Under the pieces are notes generated by a model. It was not told the DNA's origin. It did no database searches and saw only the letters and a program-made list of their open reading frames with translations. The translations under genes and the position numbers were made by a program. A stretch of 64,000 nucleotides of DNA from Amycolatopsis sp. CA-128772 (GTDB lineage Bacteria; Actinomycetota; Actinomycetes; Mycobacteriales; Pseudonocardiaceae), in contig NZ_PPHG01000078.1 in NCBI RefSeq assembly GCF_002904295.1, positions 62,001-126,000 on the forward strand, written 5' to 3'. Positions 32,143 through 40,094 of this stretch are shown piece after piece; the stretch's first letter is position 1; each line of letters begins with the position of its first letter.

Positions 32143-33456
32143 CTACTTCAGCGCCGCCAGTGTCCCGCCGCGTTGCTCCAGCAGTACCGGACCCGCCGCC
32201 GCCAACCGGACCATCCCCGTGTACCCGCGGCGGTCCACCCCGACCGTCCGGACCGTCGATCCGTCGGTCTCGTTCAGGACCGCCAGGCCGCCCTTGATCG
32301 GGATCACCAGCTGCTGCGCGAACGTCGCTCCCGGGCCCAACGCGCTGCTCAACGTCCAGCGCGGCGCCAGGTCGTCGCGGGACAGCGCCACCACCTTCGA
32401 GCCGCTGAACCAGTACAGGTTCGCCGCCGTCTGGGTGGTTGCTTCGGCTCCCGTCGGCGGGTCGGCCGCCAGGTCGGCCGCCGGGACGTCCAGGGGGTAC
32501 GCCGCCCGCTGGGTTCCGTCGCCGTTGTAGACCACCAGGAGCTTCTGGTCCGGGAGGGCCACCGCCGTCAGGTCGCCCGACATCGCCACCACGCGGGCTC
32601 GCTTGCCCGCCAGCACCGAACTGAACGCCACCTGCGGCTCGTCGTCCTTCTCCGGCGCCGCCTTGTACACCGTCAGGCGGTCCGCCGGGTCGCCCGGGCA
32701 GCGCTCGATCACGCCGACCTTGCCCGACGCCGTCGCCACCGTGCCGTACGTGCAGCCCGTGCGCGGCTGCTTGCCCGCGTTGACCAGGGCCGGGACCTGG
32801 CCGTACTCGGCGCTCTGCACCAGGTCGTCGCGCCAGGTCGTGAGGAGGGTCTTGCCCGTGGCCGTCACGTGGGAGCCGTCGTCGACCAGCTGGGTGCCCA
32901 GCTCCGCGTTGCCGTTGCGCTGGGCCGTGATCCGGCCCGTGGCCGGGTCCAGCTGCGTGACCTCGCTGCAGTTCCGCGACTTGTGGTAGACGGCGTTCAG
33001 CCGCCCCCACACCGAGTCCAGGGTGCACAACGGCAGGTCACGCGAGTAGTGCCAGCGGATCTGGCCGGTGAGCGGGTCGCGGACGGCGACCTCGCCGCCG
33101 TCCGCGGTGGCGACCGAGTCGCCCGCCACCACCGGGACCGGCGTCACGCCGCTGGGCGCGCTCCAGATCTCCGCCACCGACCCCGGCACCTTGTCCGGGG
33201 CCGCGGGCAACGGCGGGGGCGGCCCCGCCTCCGTCCGGTCGGTGGCCGCGCTGTCGCTGGTCACGCCGATGACCAGCGCGACGGCCACCACCCCGACCGC
33301 GATCAGCGCCGCGACCAGCCGATCCCGCCCGCGGTTCCACGGCGAACGCCGTGCCTTGACCCGCGGGGCGGGCGGCGTGCTCTCCGGAGCGTCCTCGAGT
33401 ACGTCCTCGGACCCGTAGGCAGCCGGCTCTTCAGCCGCCTTTTCGCCGTCGCTCAC
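32143..33456 (-). CDS. Membrane-anchored PQQ-like beta-propeller protein (Rv3212-type)
   Basis: The protein has 437 residues: a cytosolic acidic N-terminus of about 50 residues, one membrane helix (about 51-72, LVAALIAVGVVAVALVIGV), then an extracytoplasmic domain of beta-propeller blades (VAVRDPLTGQIRWHYSR, VTQLDPATGRITAQRNG, VVALSRDDLAPRWTLSS). Cys in CTLDS, NCSEV, GCTYG and RCPGD could form disulfides. GTG 33456 begins VSDGEKAAEE and lies 25 nt after the helicase stop, so both genes form an operon as Rv3211-Rv3212 do in M. tuberculosis (recalled). Function is unknown. Confidence 0.85.
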   Translation of the reverse strand: MSDGEKAAEEPAAYGSEDVLEDAPESTPPAPRVKARRSPWNRGRDRLVAALIAVGVVAVALVIGVTSDSAATDRTEAGPPPPLPAAPDKVPGSVAEIWSAPSGVTPVPVVAGDSVATADGGEVAVRDPLTGQIRWHYSRDLPLCTLDSVWGRLNAVYHKSRNCSEVTQLDPATGRITAQRNGNAELGTQLVDDGSHVTATGKTLLTTWRDDLVQSAEYGQVPALVNAGKQPRTGCTYGTVATASGKVGVIERCPGDPADRLTVYKAAPEKDDEPQVAFSSVLAGKRARVVAMSGDLTAVALPDQKLLVVYNGDGTQRAAYPLDVPAADLAADPPTGAEATTQTAANLYWFSGSKVVALSRDDLAPRWTLSSALGPGATFAQQLVIPIKGGLAVLNETDGSTVRTVGVDRRGYTGMVRLAAAGPVLLEQRGGTLAALK

Positions 33457-33481
33457 GTACCCGACCCCCGATGGAGAAGCC

Positions 33482-35173
33482 TCAGTCTGCCGACGCAGGT
33501 GTATCAGACGTGGCGGCCGGACGGCGACGGCGGCGTCGGCGAGCCGGGCGCTCGGCGTTCTCGCCGGCCTCCTTCTCGACGGCCGGACCGGTCGCCTCCG
33601 GGGCGTTGCCGGTGCGGGTGCGCCGGCGCGTCCGGGTGCGGGCTTCCGAAGCCGGCGCCTCCTCCGAAGCACCGGAAGCGGCCGCGTTGTCCGCCGCCTC
33701 GATCGCTTCGGCCGACCGCGAGCCGCCGCGGGTCCGCTTGCGCGGGCTCCGGGCGCGCTTGCGCGGGGCTTCTTCCGAGGCGGGCTCGTCGCGACGACGG
33801 CCGCGCTTCTTGCCGCCCAGGTCCTCTTCCTCCTCGGCGGCCAGGCCCGCGCGGGTGCGGTTGGCCAGCGGCAGCCGGCCCTTCGTGCCCTCGGGGATGC
33901 CCAGGTCCTCGAACAGGTGCGGCGACGACGAGTACGTCTCCACCGGCTCCGGCTTGTCGAGGCCGAGGGTGTCCGAGATCAGCTTCCAGCGCGGCTCTTC
34001 GTCCCAGTCGACCAGGGTGACGGCGACGCCGGTCCGGCCCGCGCGGCCGGTGCGGCCGATGCGGTGGACGTAGGTCTTCTCGTCGTCCGGGCACTGGTAG
34101 TTGATCACGTGCGTGACGTCGTCGATGTCGATGCCGCGGGCCGCGACGTCGGTGGCGACCAGCACGTCGACCTTGCCGGAGCGGAACGCGCGCAGCGCCT
34201 GCTCGCGGGCGCCCTGGCCCAGGTCGCCGTGCACGGCGGCGGCCGCGAAGCCGCGCTCGACCAGGTCGTCGGCCACCTTCTGCGCGGTGCGCTTGGTGCG
34301 GCTGAAGATCATCGTGAGGCCGCGGTCCTTCGCCTGCAGGACGCGGGCGATGACCTCGGGCTTGTCCATCGAGTGCGCCCGGTAGACGAACTGGGTGGTG
34401 CGCTCGTGGATGGCGCTCGCGTCGTTCTCTTCGGCGCGGATGTGCGTCGGCTGCTTCAGGAACGTGCGGGCCAGCGTGATGATCGGGCCGGGCATGGTGG
34501 CCGAGAACAGCATGGTCTGCCGCTCGTCCGGCACCATCCGGAGGATGCGCTCGATGTCGGGCAGGAAGCCCAGGTCGAGCATCTCGTCGGCCTCGTCGAG
34601 CACCAGGCCGCGGACCTTGCCCAGCACCAGGTGCTGCTGCTCGGCCAGGTCGAGCAGGCGGCCCGGGGTGCCGATCACGACGTCGATGCCCTTGCGGAGC
34701 GCCTCGATCTGCGGCTCGTACGGACGGCCGCCGTAGATGGCCAGGGTGCGGATGCCGAGGTGCTTGCCGGCGCCCTTGAGGTCGTTCGCGACCTGGATGC
34801 ACAGCTCGCGGGTCGGGACCACGACGAGCACCTGCGGGGTGCCGTCGCCGGGGACCTGCACGCGGTGCAGCAGCGGGACGCCGAAGCCGAGGGTCTTGCC
34901 CATGCCGGTGCGGGCCTGGCCGATGAGGTCGTCGCCGGCCATGGCCAGGGGCAGGGTGAGCGCCTGGATGGCGAACGTCCGCTCGATGCCGGCCTCGCCG
35001 AGGGCCTTGACGATCTCCGGCTTGACGCCGAAGGACGCGAAGGTCGGGGCTTCGGGCTCGACCTCGACGCCCGCCTGGAGCGGGTGCGAGGTGTCGAGCG
35101 CGGCCGGGCCGGTCTCGCTGTGCTCCAGCGCGACGGCGGGGGTCTGTTCGGTTGTGGGAATTTCTGCGGTCAG
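33482..35173 (-). CDS. rhlE: DEAD-box RNA helicase (RhlE-like) with basic C-terminal tail; non-canonical start likely
   Basis: The core shows all DEAD motifs: Q-motif upstream of FAIQALTLPLAM, I ARTGMGKT, Ia VPTRELCIQV, Ib GTPGRLLDL, II LDEADEML, III FSATM, IV MIFSRTKR, V VATDVAARGID, VI HRIGRTGRAG. The last 130 residues are Arg/Lys/Glu-rich (KRARSPRKRTRGG, RTRTRRRTRTG), an RNA-binding tail. No ATG, GTG or TTG occurs between codon 17 of the open frame (TTG 35266) and the core. CTG 35173 (LTAEIPTTEQ), with AGAGAGG 8 nt upstream, fits best; GTG 35314 or TTG 35266 are alternatives. The role is RNA remodelling, ribosome assembly or cold adaptation. A possible promoter at about 35379-35408 would give a long leader. 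Confidence 0.9.
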   Translation of the reverse strand: MTAEIPTTEQTPAVALEHSETGPAALDTSHPLQAGVEVEPEAPTFASFGVKPEIVKALGEAGIERTFAIQALTLPLAMAGDDLIGQARTGMGKTLGFGVPLLHRVQVPGDGTPQVLVVVPTRELCIQVANDLKGAGKHLGIRTLAIYGGRPYEPQIEALRKGIDVVIGTPGRLLDLAEQQHLVLGKVRGLVLDEADEMLDLGFLPDIERILRMVPDERQTMLFSATMPGPIITLARTFLKQPTHIRAEENDASAIHERTTQFVYRAHSMDKPEVIARVLQAKDRGLTMIFSRTKRTAQKVADDLVERGFAAAAVHGDLGQGAREQALRAFRSGKVDVLVATDVAARGIDIDDVTHVINYQCPDDEKTYVHRIGRTGRAGRTGVAVTLVDWDEEPRWKLISDTLGLDKPEPVETYSSSPHLFEDLGIPEGTKGRLPLANRTRAGLAAEEEEDLGGKKRGRRRDEPASEEAPRKRARSPRKRTRGGSRSAEAIEAADNAAASGASEEAPASEARTRTRRRTRTGNAPEATGPAVEKEAGENAERPARRRRRRRPAATSDTPASAD

Positions 35174-35496
35174 GGTGATCGCCTCTCTCGTGACCAGCGC
35201 GCACAGCCGTGGGTCCGCTCGACACTCGACCGGGAGTAAACCCTGGTCCCTGGCGCTGGTTTTCAAGCGCGGAACCGGTCCGCCCCGGGAATGCCGGAAG
35301 AGGCGTGCACGCACATTGCAGTACGTCGGCAGGCCACGTGACCTGCCTGTTCCCGACGCCGGTATGGCGTACGGAAGCTTGATATCGGACGCCAGTGTAC
35401 CTGGTCAGCCGTTTTTCGACAGTACCCGCCGCGCCGGAACCAGTGTGATCGGTCTCGTCCCGACACGCCCGGGTGCTTCGGCGATACCCTGCCCCG
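35174..35496. other. Divergent promoter region between rhlE and the ferritin-like gene
   Basis: No gene is supported here. On the minus strand CTGACC (35403-35408) and TATCAA (35379-35384) are separated by 18 nt and could be the rhlE promoter, giving a leader of about 200 nt. On the plus strand TACCCT lies just before the ferritin-like gene. Confidence 0.35.
35485..35490 (+). promoter_or_regulatory. Candidate -10 hexamer (TACCCT) of the ferritin-like gene
   Basis: TANNNT with a 6-nt gap to GTG 35497, fitting a leaderless transcript. The same hexamer precedes the Nudix and PH-domain genes. Confidence 0.45.
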
Positions 35497-36150
35497 GTGA
35501 CCGAGCCGAAAGAGATGTCCGAGGGCGTAGTCGACCTTCTGGGTGTGATCGCCTACCTCGAACTGTCCGCGTTCGACCGGCTGGCGGAGGACGCGCGCAG
35601 CGCGCCCACGCTGACCGGCCGCGCCGCGCTGGCGACCATGGCGGCCGCCGAGATCGGTCACTACGGCCTGCTCGCCCAGCACCTGGCCGCCCAGGACGTC
35701 AAGATCGAGGACGCGATGGCGCCGTTCGTGGCCCAGGTCGACGCCTGGCACGCCTCGACGCCCCCGAAGTCGTACCTGGAGTCGCTGGTCAAGGCCTACG
35801 TGGGCGACGGGCTGGCCGCCGACCTGTACCGGGAGATCGCCAGCTGGCTCGACCCGGAGACCAAGGACCTGGTGCTGACCGTGCTGGCCGACACCGGCCA
35901 CTCGGCGTTCGCCGAACGCGAGGTCGCGGCCGGCATCGAGGCGGACCCCAAGACCCGCGACAAGCTCGCCCTGTGGGGGCGCCGGCTGCTCGGCGAGGCG
36001 CTGACCCAGGCCCAGTACGTCGTCGCCGAGCGCGACGGGCTGGCGGAGCTCATCATCGCCGGCTCGGGCGACCTCTCCGGAATTGCGGCGCTGTTCCGGC
36101 GGTTGCAACAGGGGCACACCAAGCGCATGCAGGCGCTCGGCCTGGGCTGA
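35497..36150 (+). CDS. Ferritin-like fold protein (Rv3210c-type, MiaE-related)
   Basis: This 217-residue helical protein has carboxylate/His motifs consistent with a di-iron four-helix bundle: AYLELSAFDRLAED, MAAAEIGHYGLLAQHL (ExxH), and LADTGHSAFAEREV. It is usually annotated as ferritin-like or tRNA-hydroxylase (MiaE)-like, but substrate and activity are not known. Position next to the helicase, divergently, is the same as Rv3210c/Rv3211 in M. tuberculosis (recalled). GTG 35497 (VTEPKEMSEG) is preferred to an upstream frame opening because of the TACCCT hexamer. Confidence 0.85.
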   Translation: MTEPKEMSEGVVDLLGVIAYLELSAFDRLAEDARSAPTLTGRAALATMAAAEIGHYGLLAQHLAAQDVKIEDAMAPFVAQVDAWHASTPPKSYLESLVKAYVGDGLAADLYREIASWLDPETKDLVLTVLADTGHSAFAEREVAAGIEADPKTRDKLALWGRRLLGEALTQAQYVVAERDGLAELIIAGSGDLSGIAALFRRLQQGHTKRMQALGLG

Positions 36151-36269
36151 ACCCGATGGAGTACCCGGAAGTGACGACGCGGTCGGGCGCGGACATGCGC
36201 CACCGGAACGAGCCGGTTCGGTTAGCCTTGGCCGGCACATCCCTTACGAATTTCCAGCGGAGGTCCCAC

Positions 36270-36500
36270 GTGGAGGTCAAGATCGGCATCAAGGACACGC
36301 CGCGCGAGCTGGTGGTGTCCAGTGGCCAGTCTCCCGAAGAGGTGGAGAAGCTGGTCGCCGAGGCCCTGACGGCCGGTGACGGGCTCTTCCGCATCAACGA
36401 CGAGAAGGGGCGCAAGTACATCGTCCCCTCCGACCGCATCGCGTACGTCGAGATCGCCCCCTCGGACGTCCGCAAGGTCGGCTTCGGCGTCGGCGACTGA
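36270..36500 (+). CDS. DUF3107 protein (TB9.4/Rv3208A-type)
   Basis: This is a 76-residue compact protein beginning MEVKIGIKDTPRELVVSSGQS and ending RIAYVEIAPSDVRKVGFG. It covers the entire DUF3107 family, which is restricted to actinobacteria; the mycobacterial member is a T-cell antigen. GTG 36270 has GCGGAGG (36257-36263) upstream. A hairpin follows the stop. Function unknown. Confidence 0.92.
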   Translation: MEVKIGIKDTPRELVVSSGQSPEEVEKLVAEALTAGDGLFRINDEKGRKYIVPSDRIAYVEIAPSDVRKVGFGVGD

Positions 36501-36515
36501 CTCGTAGCCCGCAAG

Positions 36516-36548
36516 AGCCACCTCGGGACGGGTTCCCGGGGTGGCTTT
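36516..36548 (+). terminator. Terminator after the DUF3107 gene
   Basis: A 13-bp stem (AGCCACCTCGGGA, 36516-36528, with 36534-36546, one G-U pair) and a 5-nt loop are followed by a short T-run (TTT). It lies 15 nt after the stop codon. Confidence 0.85.
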
Positions 36549-36610
36549 CGCGTGCCCGGCGGTTTCACCGGATCGTGGTGTTCTGCTTGGAGTGTCGCTT
36601 TTCCGCCGCC

Positions 36611-36616
36611 TAGCTT
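36611..36616 (+). promoter_or_regulatory. Candidate -10 hexamer (TAGCTT) of the PNPOx-like gene
   Basis: TANNNT with a 6-nt gap to GTG 36623, consistent with leaderless translation. Confidence 0.4.
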
Positions 36617-36622
36617 CGGCCG

Positions 36623-37072
36623 GTGACCACTCTCGAACCGGCCGCCGTCGCGGATCTCGTGCGGAACACCCTCGCCGCGCACAAGTCGCTGTTCCTCGCC
36701 ACTTCGGGCAGCACCGGGCCGTGGGTCGGCGGGGTCTACTTCGCCGAACGCGGCGAGTTCACCCTGGACCTCGTGCTCGAGGACCGCGGCCGGACGCTGG
36801 CCGCGATCCGGGAGAACCCGGTGGTCTCGGTCGTCGTCTCGACGGGCTCGCCGATGCAGCCGTTCCTGCAGGCCCAGGCGTTCGCCGAGCTCGTCGGCGG
36901 TGACGAGGACGCGCGGGTGCGCGAGCTGCTCGTCGCCAAGGTCCCGGAGGCCGCGGCGTTCCTGGGCGCACCGGTCACGGCGGTCCGGCTGACCGTGCCG
37001 AAGTGGCGGGCCACGGACATCGTGAACGGCCTGCTGCCCGGCGTGGAACTGCCGGGCCCGCGCCTGCCCTGA
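36623..37072 (+). CDS. Pyridoxamine 5'-phosphate oxidase-like flavin-binding protein
   Basis: This is a 149-residue split-barrel protein. KSLFLATSGSTGPWVGGVYFAERGEFTLDLVLEDRGRT matches the FMN- or F420-binding half of PNPOx-like proteins, and NPVVSVVVSTGSPM continues the barrel. It is shorter than genuine PdxH and lacks the pyridoxal-binding C-terminus, so a general flavin/F420 reductase is more likely. It is convergent with the DUF4873 gene, stops being 2 nt apart. No operon partner on its strand. Confidence 0.85.
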   Translation: MTTLEPAAVADLVRNTLAAHKSLFLATSGSTGPWVGGVYFAERGEFTLDLVLEDRGRTLAAIRENPVVSVVVSTGSPMQPFLQAQAFAELVGGDEDARVRELLVAKVPEAAAFLGAPVTAVRLTVPKWRATDIVNGLLPGVELPGPRLP

Positions 37073-37074
37073 CC

Positions 37075-37392
37075 TCAGGCGTTCAGCTCTTCCAGGGTCG
37101 TGGGGACGTGGAACGGCGGTGTGCTCGTGCCCGTGATCCGGTACCGGCCCCACGGGTCCGGGTCCGCAAGCTCCCCGGTCGCCGAGTGCTCGCCCGCCTG
37201 GATCGAGACGGCCTTCTTCTTGCCGCCCGCCAGCTTGGTCAGCTCCTCGTTCACCGCCACCCGGCCGTACCAGCGGTAGTAGCCGTCGATCGGCTGGAAG
37301 TAGCCGCGCAGCTCGACCGTCACCGGTACGGAAACGCCGTCCAGCTCCAGCGTGGCCGGACCGCTGTAGCCGTCTTCGTCGTGCTCGCTCAT
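37075..37392 (-). CDS. DUF4873-family protein
   Basis: This 105-residue protein consists of a DUF4873 domain (YSGPATLELDGVSVPVTVELRGYFQPIDGYYRWYGRV, WGRYRITGTSTPPF). The domain also occurs fused to flavin monooxygenases; here it stands alone. ATG 37392 is in a 4-nt overlap (ATGA) with the stop of the upstream TetR gene, so they are translated together. The nearby divergent oxygenase-like gene may be its functional partner (inference). Confidence 0.85.
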   Translation of the reverse strand: MSEHDEDGYSGPATLELDGVSVPVTVELRGYFQPIDGYYRWYGRVAVNEELTKLAGGKKKAVSIQAGEHSATGELADPDPWGRYRITGTSTPPFHVPTTLEELNA

Positions 37393-38156
37393 GATGTTTC
37401 CTCCAACGACTCCGCGGCGCGGCCCAGCTGGACCACCTTGTTGGCTTCCAGGGGCTGGTTCGGGTCGATGACCACGCCGTTCTGGCGGGTCAGCCCGTCG
37501 ATCGCCGCCCAGATGATCTGGGTCAGGTACTCCACGACCGCGTCGCGGCTCATCGACCGGCGGGCCAGCCACCACTCGCCGGTGTTCTGGACCATGCCGA
37601 CGATGCCGTGCGCCCACGGCTCGGCCGCGCCGGAGTCCATGGTGAACATCCGCATGTAGTCGCCGAGCAGCGCGGTCAGCGCCGACGCGATCAGTTCCTT
37701 GTCCTCGGCCACGACGTCCGACGACACCGGCTTCTCCGGCCGCCCGTGCGCCAGCAGCCGGTACAGGTTCGGGTGCTCCTCGATCACGGTGAAGAACGCG
37801 TCGAGGGCCATCCGGATCCGCGGCACCGGCGCGAGTTCGGCGTTGATCGCCGGGATCAGCCGCTCGAAGAGGATCTCCGTGCCGCGCTGGCCGAGCGCCA
37901 CGTACAGGTCGGCCTTGTCGTCGAAGTGCCGGTACAGCACCGGTTTCGTGACGCCGGCCTCCGCGGCGACGTCCTCCATGCCGAGGTCCGGGCCGTGCGT
38001 GTCGAGGGCCCGCAGCGCCGCTTCGACGAACTCCTTGCGCCGGGCGATCCGGTGCTTGCGCCAGCGGTCGCGCCGGGCGTCGCCGGTCGCCTCCTCGCCG
38101 CGGGAGGGCTTTCCGGGCTGCTTGGTGCGCTTGACACGTTCGATCACGAGGGTCAT
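37389..38156 (-). CDS. TetR-family regulator of the AurF/hydrolase pair
   Basis: This 255-residue regulator has a long basic N-terminal arm (RVKRTKQPGKPSRGEE, RRDRWRKHRIARRKEF). The helix-turn-helix reads VEAALRALDTHGPDLGMEDVAAEAGVTKPVLYRHFDDKADLY. A C-terminal helical ligand-binding domain contains EEHPNLYRLLAHG and IVGMVQNTGEWWLARRSMSR, as in fatty-acyl-responsive members. ATG 38156 is used; a GTG at 38165 is possible. The intergenic palindrome at 38167-38179 is a convincing operator between it and the divergent oxygenase gene. The downstream DUF4873 gene is coupled. Confidence 0.92.
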   Translation of the reverse strand: MTLVIERVKRTKQPGKPSRGEEATGDARRDRWRKHRIARRKEFVEAALRALDTHGPDLGMEDVAAEAGVTKPVLYRHFDDKADLYVALGQRGTEILFERLIPAINAELAPVPRIRMALDAFFTVIEEHPNLYRLLAHGRPEKPVSSDVVAEDKELIASALTALLGDYMRMFTMDSGAAEPWAHGIVGMVQNTGEWWLARRSMSRDAVVEYLTQIIWAAIDGLTRQNGVVIDPNQPLEANKVVQLGRAAESLEETS

Positions 38157-38166
38157 GCTACGCACA

Positions 38167-38188
38167 GGTAACTGTTACCTCAAGTTAC
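38167..38188. promoter_or_regulatory. TetR operator between the regulator and the AurF-like gene
   Basis: GGTAAC-T-GTTACC (38167-38179) is a perfect palindrome. GTAACT (38168-38173) pairs with AGTTAC (38183-38188), giving a second, overlapping inverted repeat. It lies 10 nt from the regulator start and upstream of the divergent gene, so one site can control both. Confidence 0.75.
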
Positions 38189-38210
38189 ACATCCGGAAGG
38201 GGTGTCGGCA

Positions 38211-39119
38211 ATGACGCGGACGCTGAAGGAACCGGACCGCGAAAAGACCGCGGACCGCCTGCTGAAGTCGTCGGCGAACAAGTTCTACGACCCCGACGTC
38301 GACATCGATTGGACCGCGCCGCTGGTCGAGGGCAAGCGGTTCATCCTCGACGAGCGCTCGTCGCTCTACGGCACCGAACTCTGGGAAAAGCTGACTCCGG
38401 AACAGCGCATCGAGCTGGGCAAGCACGAGGTCGCGAGCGTCGCGACCACCGGGCTGTGGTTCGAGATCCTGCTGATGCAGATGCTGCTCAAGGAGGTCTA
38501 CGAGCAGGACCCGACATCCGCGCACGCCCAGTTCGCGCTCACCGAAATCGCCGACGAATGCCGGCACTCGACGATGTTCGCGCGGATGGCGTCGCGGATC
38601 GGCTGCCCCGCCTACGGCCCGGTGCCGTGGCTGCGAAAGCTCGCGAAGCTGATGCCGACGATCTCCTACGGCCCGGCGCGCTACGGCGCGATCCTGGTCG
38701 CCGAGGAGGTCCTGGACCGGCTGCAGCGCGAGCAGATGAACGACGAAGGCGTGCAGCCGCTGGTCCGGATGGTGAACCGGATCCACGTCCTCGAAGAGGC
38801 CCGGCACGTCACCTTCGCCCGCGAAGAGGTCACGCGCGGGATGGCGAAGCTGTCGAAGGCCGAAATCGCCTACCAGCAGTTCATCATCGCGGTCATCTCG
38901 TACTTCGTGACGCGGGCGTTCATCAACCCGAACGTCTACAAAGCGGTCGGCATCCGCCCACGCGACGGCGTCGAGGCGGCGCTGAACAACCCGCACTGGC
39001 AGGGGACGATCGCCTGGGCCGGGGAGAAGATCATGCCGTTCCTGCAGGAGTCCGGCCTGGTCGGGCTGCCCGGGAAGTACTTCTGGCGCAAGTCGTTCCT
39101 GCTCCCGGCGGCCCGATGA
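38211..39119 (+). CDS. AurF-family di-iron oxygenase
   Basis: This 302-residue helical protein has two di-iron motifs of the AurF (p-aminobenzoate N-oxygenase) family, EIADECRHSTMF and HVLEEARHVTFAREE. The first Glu ligands lie in KHEVASVATTGLWFEILLM and EVLDRLQ. Family members oxidise amines or other substrates with O2; many actinobacterial paralogues have unknown substrates. ATG 38211 has GGAAGG 10 nt upstream. It overlaps the alpha/beta hydrolase gene by 4 nt (ATGA). Control by the divergent TetR gene through the palindrome is likely. Confidence 0.9.
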   Translation: MTRTLKEPDREKTADRLLKSSANKFYDPDVDIDWTAPLVEGKRFILDERSSLYGTELWEKLTPEQRIELGKHEVASVATTGLWFEILLMQMLLKEVYEQDPTSAHAQFALTEIADECRHSTMFARMASRIGCPAYGPVPWLRKLAKLMPTISYGPARYGAILVAEEVLDRLQREQMNDEGVQPLVRMVNRIHVLEEARHVTFAREEVTRGMAKLSKAEIAYQQFIIAVISYFVTRAFINPNVYKAVGIRPRDGVEAALNNPHWQGTIAWAGEKIMPFLQESGLVGLPGKYFWRKSFLLPAAR

Positions 39120-40009
39120 CCGCCGTCCTCTCGCCCGGGCAGCGGTTCGTGGCGAGCGACGGCGCCGCGCTGAACGTCGTGACCTCGGGGCCCGCGGACT
39201 CCGCCGTGACGCTGGTGCTCGTCCACGGCTGGACGCAGGACCACCGGACGTGGGACTTCGTGCTGCCGCACCTCGACCCCGGCCTGCGCGTGCTGCGCTA
39301 CGACCTGCGCGGCCACGGCGGCTCGGCGCCCGCCCGGCCCGGTGGCGCCACGATCGCCCGGCTGGCCGACGACCTGGCCGAGGTGATCGCCGGCCGCGTC
39401 CCGGAAGGGCCGCTGGTGCTGGCCGGGCACTCGATGGGCGGCATGACGCTGATGGTGCTCGCCGAGCGGCACCCGCAGCTGGTCTCGTCCCGGCTGGCGG
39501 GCGCGGCGTTCGTGGCGACGTCGTCGGGGGACATGGACCAGCTGACGCTGGGGTTCCCGGGCCTGGTCGGCCGGAGCGTGACGCGGTTCGAGCCGCGGGT
39601 GGCGAAGCTGCTGGCCGGGTTGCGGTCGGACACGCTCCGGCTGCGGCCGGGCCTGGTCCGCTCGGGCGCCCGGCGGCTCGTGTTCGGCGTTCGCCCCGGA
39701 CGTGCGCAGGTGGACAGCGTCGTCGAGCAGCTGCTGGCCGCACACCCGGCGAGCGCCGGGAGGTTCCTGGACGCGATCGCGGCCCACCGCGGCGTCGGCG
39801 GCCTGGGCGCGTTGTGCGACGTGCCGTCGGTGGTCCTGGCGGGGGAGAAGGACCGGCTGTGCCCGCTGGCGCACGCCAAGGTGATCGCGGACGAGCTGCC
39901 GCACGCGGAGTTCGTGCGCTACCCGGGCGCCGGCCACATGCTGCCGCAGGAGCGCCCGTTCGAGGTGGCCCGCCGGATTTCCGCGCTGGTCCGCGCCGCC
40001 GCCCGCTGA
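39116..40009 (+). CDS. Alpha/beta-hydrolase
   Basis: This 297-residue hydrolase has oxyanion-hole region VLVHGWTQDHRTW, nucleophile elbow GHSMGGMTL (Ser), acid region LAGEKDRLCP (Asp), and catalytic His in GAGHMLPQE. It is coupled to the AurF-like oxygenase by an ATGA overlap, which suggests a shared pathway, perhaps lipid or ester metabolism. The substrate is unknown. A 30-bp palindrome follows 47 nt after the stop. Confidence 0.92.
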   Translation: MTAVLSPGQRFVASDGAALNVVTSGPADSAVTLVLVHGWTQDHRTWDFVLPHLDPGLRVLRYDLRGHGGSAPARPGGATIARLADDLAEVIAGRVPEGPLVLAGHSMGGMTLMVLAERHPQLVSSRLAGAAFVATSSGDMDQLTLGFPGLVGRSVTRFEPRVAKLLAGLRSDTLRLRPGLVRSGARRLVFGVRPGRAQVDSVVEQLLAAHPASAGRFLDAIAAHRGVGGLGALCDVPSVVLAGEKDRLCPLAHAKVIADELPHAEFVRYPGAGHMLPQERPFEVARRISALVRAAAR

Positions 40010-40056
40010 CCCCGAGGCGGCACCAAGGCCGCCGTCCGCTGACCAAGGCGGCGCCA

Positions 40057-40086
40057 AGGCGGCACTTTCACGTGAAAGTGCCGCCT
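40057..40086. repeat. 30-bp perfect palindrome with CACGTG core (copy 1)
   Basis: The centre ACTTTCACGTGAAAGT extends symmetrically to 15 bp per arm (40057-40086). It lies between the convergent hydrolase and TetR genes, so it can act as a bidirectional terminator. The same 22-bp core occurs at 62191-62212. Confidence 0.85.
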
Positions 40087-40094
40087 CGGCGGGG

